A DNA stretch of 64,000 bases from Thermoanaerobaculia bacterium (lineage in GTDB: Bacteria; Acidobacteriota; Thermoanaerobaculia; Multivoradales; JAHZIX01): the NCBI GenBank assembly GCA_027069135.1, contig JALXFE010000539.1:34815-98814 (forward strand). Reading direction: 5' to 3'. This document shows, one piece after another, positions 42,969-51,371 of the stretch. The position numbers were made by a program, and so were the translations under genes. Positions within the stretch are counted from its first letter, which is position 1. Every line of letters begins with the position of its first letter. The notes beneath the pieces were generated by a model. That model was not told the origin of the DNA. It saw nothing but the letters and a program-made list of their open reading frames with translations, and did no database searches.

Positions 42969-45401
42969 ATGAGCCTATTCGATGATCTGAGACCCACTCT
43001 TCGTTCCTTTCGTAAGCATCCGGGCTTCGTGACTGTTGCAGTGGTGACTCTGGCCCTGGGCATCGGGGCCTCGAGCGCCATCTTCACCGCCTTCGATGCG
43101 GTGGTGATGCGCCCGCTGCCATATCCGGACGCGGACGAGTTGGTAATGGTTTTGGAGCAAAATCTCCAACGGGGCTGGCAGTGGTACACGGTTTCCGCCG
43201 CGAATTTTCTGGACTGGCGTCGCGAGGATGGGCTCTTCACGGCCATGTCTGCCTATTCCCTATATTCCGATACGGGGTACAACTTGAGCGGTGGGAGCGA
43301 TCCGGAGAGGGTCGTGACCACCGCTGCGACGGCGGAGTTCTTCGAGGTCTTCAAAGCAAAACCCCTACTCGGTAGGACATTCCTGGCCGATGAGGATCAG
43401 CCCGGGAGAGATCGGGTCGTGGTCCTCGGCCACGGTCTCTGGCAGCGGCGTTTCGGAGGAGATCCGGAAATCCTCGAGCGCTTCGTCCACCTCGACGGGG
43501 TGGCCCACCGAGTGGTCGGGGTCATGGGACCGGAGTTTCGTTACCCGGCGGAAACAGAGCTCTGGCTACCTTTGGCTTTCGATGCCAAGGAAGCTGCCAA
43601 CCGGACGGTCCGCTCCCTCTTCGTCGTCGCCCGGCTTCGGGACGGCGTTGGTCCGGAGCAGGCTCAGAAGCGTTTGACGGCGCTGGGCAAGCGGTTGGAG
43701 ACCAGCTATCCGGCCTCGAATTCCGGATTCGGAATTGTGCTTCACGGCCTCCACGAGCGAGTGGTGGGCGGGGTTCGGGCGGCTCTTTTCGTCTTGTTGG
43801 CGGCGGTCGGCTGTCTACTCCTCATCGCCGCTGCCAACGTCGCCAACCTGATGCTCGCGAGGGCGGCCTCCCGGGGATCTGAGATGGCGCTTCGCCAGGC
43901 CTTGGGAGCGGGCCGTCGGCATCTGGTGCGGCAGCTTTTGACGGAGGGTTTCGTTCTCGCCGGCCTCGGTGGCATCTCGGGCCTCCTGCTGGCCGCCGTC
44001 GGTGGCCGGGCACTCCTCGCTTTCGCCCCCCGCCGGCTGCCTCGGTTGGAGGAGATCGAGTGGGGGGGGCGGTCCCTGGCCTTCACATTGGGGGTGTCGG
44101 TGGCGACGGCCCTGCTCTTCAGTCTTGCGCCCCTGCTGCGCTTGTCCCGAGAGCGGCTGGCGGCCGGTCTGCGCACCGGCGGACGCGGTGGGGACCAAGG
44201 CCGGGGAAGGCTTCGCCAAGCCCTGGTCGTTTCCCAGGTGGCCTTCGCCCTATTGTTGCTCCTCGGAGCCGGCCTCACCGCTCGTAGCCTCATGAAGTTG
44301 CAGCAGGAAGACGTGGGCTTTGAGGCGGAAGCCTTGCTCACGATGCAGCTGGCCCTACCGGCGGGGAAGTATTCCGGTCCGGACGCCCAGGGGCTTTTCT
44401 TCAGCGAGCTCCTGGCCCGGACTTCGAGCCTGCCGGGAGTCCGGGCCGCCGCGTTGACTTCCTGGTTACCCTTTGCGAGCACACCTCTGGATTGGGATTT
44501 TCATATCAAGGGGCGGCCTCCGGAGACCTTGGACGACGCGGTAGCGGCAGGCTTTCGTTCGGTGAGCCCCGGGTATTTCGAAGCGATGGGAATCCCCATT
44601 CGTTCCGGTCGGGGCCTCGAGGCCACAGATCATAGGGATTCGGTGGGAGTGGTGGTGATCAACCAGACCATGGCCCGCCGTTTCTGGAGCGGTAAGGATC
44701 CCGTCGGCGAGCACCTCGTCCTGGGAGATCTGGTAAAGGGGTTGCTGCCGGGGCTGCCCCTCGATGTCGAGGTCGTCGGAGTGGTGGGGGATGTCAAACA
44801 GACAGCCCTGCAGTTGCCGACAGGGCCGGAAATGTATGTACCCGCCAACCAATACGGCTTTCCGGACATGTTTCTTGTCGTCCGGGGTGGAGAAGATCCC
44901 CTCCGGCTCTCCGCCAGCCTGCGCCGTGAGATCGCTTCGATAGATCCCGCCCAGCCCATTTTCGATACCAAGACTCAGCAGGAACGAGTCGAGGAATCCG
45001 TTGCAGAACCGCGGATGACGGTGATTCTTCTAGGAGCCTTCGCGGCTTTGGCGCTCCTCTTGGCGGCGATCGGAATCTACGGCGTCATCACCTACACGAT
45101 GGGCCAGCGCCGCCAGGAGATCGGTCTGCGGATGGCTCTCGGCGCGGACCGCCGGAGAATCCTGCGCTGGGTCCTCGTGCGCGGCCTCTCGCCCGCCGTC
45201 GTCGGGCTGTTGGTAGGCTTAGCCGGTGCTGTCCTCCTTACCCGGGCCCTCAGAGCTCTCCTGTTCGAGATCAGCCCTACCGACCCGCCGACCTTTATCG
45301 CTGTCGCCCTCTTGCTCCTTACGGTCAGCTCCCTCGCCTGCTTGATCCCAGCCGTCCGCACCTCACGTCTCGATCCCCAACAAGCCCTTCGCCAAGACTA
45401 G
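42969..45401 (+). CDS. Orphan FtsX/MacB-type permease (ADOP family)
   Basis: This 810-residue permease has two FtsX-like membrane halves, each with a MacB-type periplasmic region. The N-terminal segment (residues 1-60) contains a first membrane helix (~18-40) and MRPLPYPD. The two permease cores are marked by LARAASRGSEMALRQALGAG near 300 and QRRQEIGLRMALGADRR near 710, followed by further helices to the C-terminus. This duplicated layout matches the acidobacterial duplicated orphan permease family. No ATP-binding subunit is encoded beside it, which is usual for this family. RBS-like AGGGTAGGG precedes the ATG. Position between the synthetases and the exported acylase suggests transport of the natural product or self-protection, but ADOP genes are numerous in such genomes and the association could be incidental. 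Confidence 0.88.
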   Translation: MSLFDDLRPTLRSFRKHPGFVTVAVVTLALGIGASSAIFTAFDAVVMRPLPYPDADELVMVLEQNLQRGWQWYTVSAANFLDWRREDGLFTAMSAYSLYSDTGYNLSGGSDPERVVTTAATAEFFEVFKAKPLLGRTFLADEDQPGRDRVVVLGHGLWQRRFGGDPEILERFVHLDGVAHRVVGVMGPEFRYPAETELWLPLAFDAKEAANRTVRSLFVVARLRDGVGPEQAQKRLTALGKRLETSYPASNSGFGIVLHGLHERVVGGVRAALFVLLAAVGCLLLIAAANVANLMLARAASRGSEMALRQALGAGRRHLVRQLLTEGFVLAGLGGISGLLLAAVGGRALLAFAPRRLPRLEEIEWGGRSLAFTLGVSVATALLFSLAPLLRLSRERLAAGLRTGGRGGDQGRGRLRQALVVSQVAFALLLLLGAGLTARSLMKLQQEDVGFEAEALLTMQLALPAGKYSGPDAQGLFFSELLARTSSLPGVRAAALTSWLPFASTPLDWDFHIKGRPPETLDDAVAAGFRSVSPGYFEAMGIPIRSGRGLEATDHRDSVGVVVINQTMARRFWSGKDPVGEHLVLGDLVKGLLPGLPLDVEVVGVVGDVKQTALQLPTGPEMYVPANQYGFPDMFLVVRGGEDPLRLSASLRREIASIDPAQPIFDTKTQQERVEESVAEPRMTVILLGAFAALALLLAAIGIYGVITYTMGQRRQEIGLRMALGADRRRILRWVLVRGLSPAVVGLLVGLAGAVLLTRALRALLFEISPTDPPTFIAVALLLLTVSSLACLIPAVRTSRLDPQQALRQD

Positions 45402-45502
45402 ATTCGGCCCCACCGGAGCCGGACCCTGTTCGGAATAGTGTTTTTCATGCTCAAGGCGGCTTCATAGAAATTTTCCATAATGTACATTTCCTAGAAACTC
45501 TA

Positions 45503-45530
45503 TTGACACACCGCGCCGGATGGCTAAGGA
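45503..45530 (+). promoter_or_regulatory. Promoter candidate for the acylase gene
   Basis: A perfect -35 hexamer TTGACA (45503-45508) is followed after 16 bases by the weak -10 candidate TAAGGA (45525-45530). This lies in a relatively AT-rich 185-base gap. It would place the transcript start about 45-50 bases before the ATG at 45587, separating this gene's transcription from the permease upstream. Confidence 0.35.
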
Positions 45531-45586
45531 TGCTGTTTAAGCGACGGAAAGAGAACTGTCGCAGCCCCCCAGAGAGGAATTGGAGC

Positions 45587-48499
45587 ATGACGATTTCTAG
45601 AATCTCGTGTGGGTGGCGCTCGGGGAACCGATCCTTTTGCAGATCGGCGCTGGCGGAGTGGGCTGTCCTCCTTGGTCTGCTCGCGGTGACCTTGGCCTTG
45701 CCCGGCTGGGCGGAGCCGGTAGAGATTCATGGCCTGCGCAGCTCGGCGGAGATCTTCCGCGACGAGGAGGGAATCCCCCACGTTTTTGCAAAGAGTGAGG
45801 AGGACGCCTTTCTTCTCCTCGGCTACCTCCACGCGGAAGAGCGTTTCTTCCAGATGGATTTTTTCCGACACCTCTTCGAAGGAAAGTTGAGTGAGCTTGT
45901 GGGCCCCGGGGGGCTCGCTTCGGACGTCCAGTTTCGGCAGTTCCGTTTCCGCTCCAACGCGGAGCGGAGTATCCGGCTCTACTCTCGCTCCGGGAGGAGG
46001 ATTCTCCGGGCCTACGCTCGAGGCGTCAACGCCTATCTGGATGAGAATCCTCTACCGGTGGAATACGGCCTGCTGGAATTGACCGGTGAGACGATCCGCC
46101 CGTGGCGCGCCGCGGACGGCCTGTTACTGCTCAAGGGATTTTCCTCCGGCGCCTGGTTGGACCTCTCCGACATCGACCGCACTCTCGCCCTGGCCGCCTT
46201 TGTGGAGGCGGGCGCTCAGGGAGGGTTCGACGGGATGACGCTTTTTTTCGAAGATGTCTTTCGCCTGGCTCCTATCGAGGCGGAGGTCACCGCACCGGGC
46301 GGGTCAGAGGTCGCCTTCGGCGGGGGAGGAGCCTCGTCCCGGGCGGCGGTAGGACCGACGATGGGATTTCTCCCCTCGTCGGAGGTTCTCGATGTAGCTC
46401 GGCGTTTGCGGGACCAACTGGCCGCGGTACCGGCCCTGATCCCGACCCTCGAGGGCTCCGGGTCAGGGCTCGGCAGCAATTGGTGGATTTTCGGGCCCTC
46501 GATGACCGACGACGGGCAGCCGATCCTGGCCAACGATCCCCATCAATTCCTGGCTGCGCCCCCGACCGTGTACCTGGCGCATCTGGTCATCGGGAGGCAC
46601 CATGTGATTCGGAATCTCTCCGGATCGACCTTCGCCGGGATCCCGGCGATGGTCTCCGGCTGTAACGAGAACGCCTGCTGGGGGGCGACGAACAACGCCT
46701 TCGATCTGACCGATACGTTCGCGGAACAAGTGGTGATCGACCCGGTGAGCGGCAAGCCCACTCATACCCTGTTCCGTGGTCATCGTGAGCGGTTGCTGAC
46801 CCTCTCTCCATCCTACCGGGCGAATCAGCTGGGAGACGGTGTCGCTGACAATCTCGTGGACGTTGTGCTACCGCCATCAGCGGGCGGGGAGCTCTACTTC
46901 GTTCCGCGGCGTAACTTCGGCCCCCTCATGATCGTAGGGCCCCCCGTCGATGGCATCGCCGCGGGGCTCTCGATCCAATACGCGGGCTGGTCTCCGAATC
47001 AGGATCTGGAAAGTTTCTTTCGCATCCACCGGGCACGAAGGGTCCGCGATTTCGCCCGCGCGCTGCGTTTTGCCGACGGATTTCTCTTCAACATGGCCTA
47101 TGCCGACCGCGGCGGCAACATCGCCTATTTCACGACCGGCGAGCTTCCTTTGAGAGAAGATCTGCAAGAGCTCGAGCGGGTGGACGGCGCTCCTCCCTTC
47201 CTGATTCGTGACGGCAGCGGGAACTTCTACAACGAATGGTCCCGCCGTCGGCACCACGCACCCTTTCGCGCCCTGCCCTTCGACATCTTGCCTTTCGGCG
47301 AGATGCCCCACGTGATCAATCCCGCCGGGGATCTGTTGATCAGCTCCAACAACGATCCGGTGGGAAACACTCTGGACAATGACGTCCTCAACGAGCTGCG
47401 GCCCCGGGGCGGTATCTACTACCTGAACCGATCCCACGTAAGCTTGCGGGCGGCGAAAGCCCGACGCCTCATCGACGACCTCCTGGCCGACGGGGGCTCG
47501 ATCGGCGCCGGTGAGGTCGAGGCTCTGCAAGCCAGCAGCGAGATGCCGGACGCGGAGATCCTGGTCCCGTTCCTGGCAGATGCGTGGGCCCGGGCTCTAG
47601 CGGCGACGGCTCCACCGCGGCTGTCGGCCCTGACCTCCGACCCGGCCCTCGCGGAGGCGGTCTCTCGGCTGACGGCTTGGGATTTCACCACCCCTACCGG
47701 AATTCGGGAGGGCTACGATGCCGGTGACGATCCGGACCTGCTTCCCGAGCCGACCCCGGGAGAAGTGGCTAGCAGCGTCGCGGCGACGCTCTTCAGCGTT
47801 TTTCGAGGGCGGCTGATCGAAAGGGTCGTGGATGAGACTTTGGGGGATCTTGGGCTCGGGGCCAGCCTGCCTTCCGCGCGGCAGGCCCATGTGGCCTTGA
47901 TCGAGTTGCTTCGCCGCAGCGAGGCCGGGGCCGGGAGCCGGTCCGGTGTCGATTTCTTTGCTGGCACCGGGCTCGCGAATCCTTCAGACGCCCGAGCCGT
48001 GGTTCTCTTGGAGGCGTTGCAGGGGACTCTGACGCTGCTGTCCGGGCCGTCCTTTGCGACGGCCTTCGGCGGGTCGGTGAACCAAGATGACTACCGGTGG
48101 GGACGGCTTCACCGGATCACGCTTCCGCATCCCCTGGGAGGGCCTTTCAACATCCCGCCGTCGGGAGGGTTTCAGGATCTCGCACCGGGTCTGCCGGGGC
48201 TGGCTCGCGCCGGAGGGTTCGAGGCCTTGGATGTCGCCGGTCACGATCTGCGGGCCGCCGATGACCGGAGCTTCACCTTCGGCCTCGCCGCCGGCGCTCG
48301 GACTTACTTCCTGCTCGGAGATCGGGAGATCACCTCCTTCGAGATCATTTCCGGAGGGCAGACCGGGGATCCCCGGGACCCGGCCTACGCCGGGCAGTTG
48401 CCCTCCTGGCTGACCAACCGATACGAGCGGTTTCTGACAGATCCGGCGGAAGCACAAAAAGAGGCTGTCTCGCGGGAGCTCTTCCTGCCGAGCTACTGA
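45587..48499 (+). CDS. Exported penicillin-acylase-family Ntn hydrolase
   Basis: A 970-residue precursor of the penicillin amidase superfamily, which hydrolyses amide bonds between acyl chains and amines. Residues 1-45 are a long Sec signal with hydrophobic core ~26-41. The alpha-chain region follows (EIFRDEEGIPHVFA, then GYLHAEERFFQMDFFR). The autocatalytic site is GSN, with nucleophile Ser 297 preceded by Gly (GSGLGSNWWIFGPS), then ILANDPH. Conserved GCNENACWGATNN appears downstream. Maturation would yield a ~250-residue alpha chain and ~670-residue beta chain in the periplasm. The start is the ATG with GAGAGG upstream; an earlier in-frame TTG at 45503 is part of a -35 box. Relatives such as PvdQ remove a fatty acid from a lipopeptide precursor, so deacylation of the FAAL-primed product is plausible. 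General housekeeping acylase activity remains possible. Confidence 0.9.
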   Translation: MTISRISCGWRSGNRSFCRSALAEWAVLLGLLAVTLALPGWAEPVEIHGLRSSAEIFRDEEGIPHVFAKSEEDAFLLLGYLHAEERFFQMDFFRHLFEGKLSELVGPGGLASDVQFRQFRFRSNAERSIRLYSRSGRRILRAYARGVNAYLDENPLPVEYGLLELTGETIRPWRAADGLLLLKGFSSGAWLDLSDIDRTLALAAFVEAGAQGGFDGMTLFFEDVFRLAPIEAEVTAPGGSEVAFGGGGASSRAAVGPTMGFLPSSEVLDVARRLRDQLAAVPALIPTLEGSGSGLGSNWWIFGPSMTDDGQPILANDPHQFLAAPPTVYLAHLVIGRHHVIRNLSGSTFAGIPAMVSGCNENACWGATNNAFDLTDTFAEQVVIDPVSGKPTHTLFRGHRERLLTLSPSYRANQLGDGVADNLVDVVLPPSAGGELYFVPRRNFGPLMIVGPPVDGIAAGLSIQYAGWSPNQDLESFFRIHRARRVRDFARALRFADGFLFNMAYADRGGNIAYFTTGELPLREDLQELERVDGAPPFLIRDGSGNFYNEWSRRRHHAPFRALPFDILPFGEMPHVINPAGDLLISSNNDPVGNTLDNDVLNELRPRGGIYYLNRSHVSLRAAKARRLIDDLLADGGSIGAGEVEALQASSEMPDAEILVPFLADAWARALAATAPPRLSALTSDPALAEAVSRLTAWDFTTPTGIREGYDAGDDPDLLPEPTPGEVASSVAATLFSVFRGRLIERVVDETLGDLGLGASLPSARQAHVALIELLRRSEAGAGSRSGVDFFAGTGLANPSDARAVVLLEALQGTLTLLSGPSFATAFGGSVNQDDYRWGRLHRITLPHPLGGPFNIPPSGGFQDLAPGLPGLARAGGFEALDVAGHDLRAADDRSFTFGLAAGARTYFLLGDREITSFEIISGGQTGDPRDPAYAGQLPSWLTNRYERFLTDPAEAQKEAVSRELFLPSY

Positions 48500-48509
48500 C
48501 CGAGAGCCC

Positions 48510-48542
48510 GTAGCGGCCCCTGCCCTCTAGGGGGGGCGCTAC
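48510..48542 (+). terminator. GC-rich hairpin after the acylase gene
   Basis: GTAGCG (48510-48515) pairs with CGCTAC (48537-48542), and an inner CCCC-rich arm pairs with the following G-run. The structure begins 10 bases after the stop codon. No T-run follows, so it may be an RNA-stabilising or Rho-assisted end rather than a true intrinsic terminator. Confidence 0.4.
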
Positions 48543-48669
48543 CGGCGGTTTCCCGAACGTGGAGGGGCGCCGGGAGGGTCGAGCTGTGTTAGCCTACGGC
48601 TTCGGCTCGGCCCTCGGATTTTCCCTTCATTCCGGGGCCGCATCGCTTTTTTTCAGGAGACAAGACGCC

Positions 48670-49413
48670 ATGAGTCAGCGGTTGACGCGTAAAGAGATCA
48701 AGCAGAAGGACCACTTCGTCACATCCGTGGAGTCCACTCTGGACTACGGCAAGAGCCATGTGAAGCCGATTCTTTTCGGTATCGCGGGAGTTGTCGGGAT
48801 TATCCTTCTCGGAGGTGCGGTCATGGTCTGGTCGAGCCATCGCGCCAAGCAGGCCGGAGTGGCCCTAAACGAGGCCGTAAAGACTCTCGGAGCCCCCGTC
48901 ACCGGCCTCGACGCAGACGAGGGAGAAGACCTGACCTTCAAAGACGAAGAGAGCCGCCGGGCCAAGGCCAAAGAGCTTCTCGAAGGAGTGAAAGATCGAT
49001 TCGGTTCCTCGGATGCTGGGCGGCTGGCGGACCTCTACCTCGCCAAGATCGCTGCCGAGGAAGGGGACCTGACAAAGGCCCAAGAGCTGTGGCAGGGGTA
49101 TTCGAAGAAAGCGGGGGCGAGTGTCGTGGCGGCACAGGTCCAGATGAATCTCCTCGCTTTGGAGCGGCAGGAAAACGGCCCCGAAGCCGTGGTCAAGCGC
49201 CTCGAGGAGATGTTGGAATCAGACCGCTCGGTCCTGCCGGACGATGTCGTCCTCTTCGAGTTGGGCTCGGCCCTCGAGGATCTTTCCCGGGGGGAAGAGG
49301 CCCTGCCCTACTACCAGCGCATCGTGGATGAGTTCCCATCTTCCCAATACTCCTTCGATGCCCGTCAAAAGACGACTCAGCTGTCGGCTTCCGCCGCCCC
49401 GTCGGCGGGCTAA
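48670..49413 (+). CDS. Membrane-anchored TPR protein (YfgM-like)
   Basis: A 247-residue protein with a charged cytoplasmic N-terminus (LTRKEIKQKDHF), a single membrane helix at ~34-55 and a soluble helical domain. The helical part shows TPR-like pairs: AGRLADLYLAKIAAEEGDLTKA near 116 and FELGSALEDLSRGEEALPYY near 197. A short Ala/Ser-rich tail follows. The layout (one N-terminal anchor, then a degenerate TPR array) matches the YfgM/TPR_21 group, which acts as an accessory to envelope protein export in other bacteria. The ATG at 48670 has AGGAGA 9 bases upstream; an in-frame upstream extension to 48559 has no such site. It is followed 19 bases later by the nucleoside phosphorylase, so the two may share a transcript. 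Confidence 0.75.
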   Translation: MSQRLTRKEIKQKDHFVTSVESTLDYGKSHVKPILFGIAGVVGIILLGGAVMVWSSHRAKQAGVALNEAVKTLGAPVTGLDADEGEDLTFKDEESRRAKAKELLEGVKDRFGSSDAGRLADLYLAKIAAEEGDLTKAQELWQGYSKKAGASVVAAQVQMNLLALERQENGPEAVVKRLEEMLESDRSVLPDDVVLFELGSALEDLSRGEEALPYYQRIVDEFPSSQYSFDARQKTTQLSASAAPSAG

Positions 49414-49432
49414 GGCTCCTCTCTAAAGGTCC

Positions 49433-50740
49433 ATGACCACCACTCCCTACCAAATTCTGACCCGTAAGAGGTCCGGCCAGAGTCTGCCGGACGAGGAGAT
49501 CCGCGACCTTATCGCGGGGACCTGCGACGGCAGTTGGAGCGACGCCCAGGTCGGCGCGTTTCTGATGGCGGCGGTCATCCAAGGACTGGACGGGCGCGAG
49601 ACCCGTACCCTGACCCAGGCCATGATGGAGTCCGGGGACCTCTGGGATCTGCGCAAGGAGATTCCTTTGGTGGGGGACAAGCACTCCACCGGTGGGATCG
49701 GCGACAAGGTCTCCCTGGTCCTCAACCCCATTCTCGCCGCTTGCGGCCAGCCCGTAGCGATGCTCACCGGCCGCGGCTTGGGCCATACCGGCGGCACCGC
49801 CGACAAGCTCGACACCATTCCCGGCCTCGACCAGGAGCTGGACCGCCACCGAGCCCTGCGGCTCCTAGAAGACGTAGGTCTGGCGGTCGGTATCGCCACC
49901 GGAGGTATCGCCCCGGCGGATCGACGGTTTTACTCCCTGAGAGATGTCACGGCGACGGTGGACTATCTGCCGCTGATGGTCGCGAGCATTCTCTCGAAGA
50001 AGCTCGCGACCGGTGCCGGTGGCATCGTCTTCGACGTCAAGACCGGAGACGGAGCGTTTCTGCCGGAGGTCGCCGAGGCCCACCGCTTGGCGCTCCTCCT
50101 GGTCGAGACGGCCTCCGCCCTGGGGACACCGACCCGCGCCATCCTCTCGGATATGAGCCAGCCCTTGGGGCGTTGGGTGGGGCATGCGGCGGAAGTTCGA
50201 GAGACCCTGGATTGTCTCGAGGGCCGAGGGCCGACGGATCTCATGGAGGTCACCTACGCCCTGTGCGAAGAATTGACGGATCTCCTCGGTTCGCCGCTGT
50301 CTCGGGGGACGTTGGAAGAGGCCGTCTCCTCCGGCAAGGCCCGGGAGGCGTTTGATCGCTGGGCGCTGGCCCAAGGGGCCGAGGCCGCCTGGCTCAGCGC
50401 CCCAGATCTCCCGCTGGCCCCCCACGAAGTGGTGCTCGAAGCGCCCCGGGCGGGGATCCTCTCCCAGGTAGAGAACCGCCGCATCGGCTTGATCCTGGCG
50501 GAAGCCGGTGCCGGTCGACGCGTCCCCGGCGACGCCATCGACCACGGCGTCTCCTTTCAATCCGTAGCCCGCCTGGGAGATTTCGTCCCCCGCGGGGCGG
50601 AGCTCGGCCGGCTCTACCTTCGCGGTGCCGACCCCGACCTCGAGAGGCGCTTTGGCTCCTGCTTTCACCTCGGTGACGAAGGCGCCGCTCCGGCCCTCTT
50701 CGGGGAGCGCATCCGCCTCGACGTGTCGTCATTTCGATAG
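49433..50740 (+). CDS. pdp: Pyrimidine-nucleoside / thymidine phosphorylase
   Basis: A 435-residue member of the nucleoside phosphorylase class II family, which splits thymidine or uridine with phosphate to the free base and (deoxy)ribose-1-phosphate. The N-terminal helical domain contains LTRKRSGQSL and DLWDL. The phosphate-binding signature KHSTGGIGDKVSL starts near residue 83, and GRGLGHTGGTADKLD near 115-129 is the family hallmark. A C-terminal alpha/beta domain ends the chain, including a barrel-sandwich hybrid fold with V-LGRG-like turns. The length is normal for the family, and the sequence does not distinguish deoA from pdp. It has no evident link to the natural-product genes and looks like core nucleoside salvage. 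Confidence 0.93.
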   Translation: MTTTPYQILTRKRSGQSLPDEEIRDLIAGTCDGSWSDAQVGAFLMAAVIQGLDGRETRTLTQAMMESGDLWDLRKEIPLVGDKHSTGGIGDKVSLVLNPILAACGQPVAMLTGRGLGHTGGTADKLDTIPGLDQELDRHRALRLLEDVGLAVGIATGGIAPADRRFYSLRDVTATVDYLPLMVASILSKKLATGAGGIVFDVKTGDGAFLPEVAEAHRLALLLVETASALGTPTRAILSDMSQPLGRWVGHAAEVRETLDCLEGRGPTDLMEVTYALCEELTDLLGSPLSRGTLEEAVSSGKAREAFDRWALAQGAEAAWLSAPDLPLAPHEVVLEAPRAGILSQVENRRIGLILAEAGAGRRVPGDAIDHGVSFQSVARLGDFVPRGAELGRLYLRGADPDLERRFGSCFHLGDEGAAPALFGERIRLDVSSFR

Positions 50741-50786
50741 GAACTTCTCTTCGATCTCCAGGCCGGGTCAGGGAGGGGAGGGGTCC

Positions 50787-51371
50787 ATGGATTCGCAAGC
50801 CCGGGGCGTCATCACGGAGCTGCTGCTGCGCTGGAATCATGGCGATTCGCAGGCGCTGGAAGAGCTTATTCCACTGGTCCATCGGCATCTTAGTCGTCAA
50901 GCGGCGAGCTATCTCCGGCGGGAACGGTCGGGCCATACACTGCAGACCCAAGCTCTGGTCAACGAGGCGTTCCTGGCCTTGGTGCAGCAGGACCGGGTTC
51001 GATGGCGGGACCGGGCCCATTTCTTCGCCATTGCCGCCCAGGCCATGCGCCGGACTCTGGTGGACTATGCTCGCCGCCGGCTCTACCAGAAACGGGGAGC
51101 CGGCTTGCAGCTCTTGCCCTTCGAGGAGGGGGAGGTGCCGGCCGATCAGCGACCGGTGGATCTGCTGGCTTTGGACGAGGCCTTGGAGGAATTGGCCAAG
51201 GTGGCTCCGGAGCGAGCCCGTATGGTAGAGCTACGCTATTTTGGCGGGCTCAACAAGAAGGAGATCGCCGAGGTCCTCCAGATTTCCCCGGCGACGGTCA
51301 GCCGCTGGTGGCAGGTCTGCCGGGTCTGGCTCTACACCTTCCTCGTTGAGGGCAAGCGGCTCGGTGTCTGA
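50787..51371 (+). CDS. ECF-type RNA polymerase sigma factor (cassette 1)
   Basis: A 194-residue sigma-70 family protein. Region 2 spans ~10-90 and includes HTLQTQALVNEAFLAL; region 4 spans ~125-185 with the helix-turn-helix NKKEIAEVLQISPATVSRW. The sequence matches the ECF group commonly found beside TPR-containing Ser/Thr kinases in acidobacteria and planctomycetes, and no anti-sigma gene is adjacent. The ATG at 50787 is preceded by GGGAGGGGAGGGG; upstream in-frame codons run into the phosphorylase gene and are not conserved. Its last 8 bases overlap the start of the kinase gene, so both are probably translated together. The paralogue at 57008 has the same arrangement. Confidence 0.9.
   Translation: MDSQARGVITELLLRWNHGDSQALEELIPLVHRHLSRQAASYLRRERSGHTLQTQALVNEAFLALVQQDRVRWRDRAHFFAIAAQAMRRTLVDYARRRLYQKRGAGLQLLPFEEGEVPADQRPVDLLALDEALEELAKVAPERARMVELRYFGGLNKKEIAEVLQISPATVSRWWQVCRVWLYTFLVEGKRLGV

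Noticed and set aside
45503..45586. TTG start 28 codons upstream in the acylase frame
   Set aside because: The TTG belongs to a perfect TTGACA -35 box, and the ATG at 45587 has a ribosome-binding site and begins a normal signal peptide.
51241..51363. Longer start for the first kinase inside the sigma gene
   Set aside because: The paralogue at 57597 begins at the position equivalent to GTG 51364, and the upstream residues are an Arg/Ser-rich out-of-frame reading of the sigma gene.
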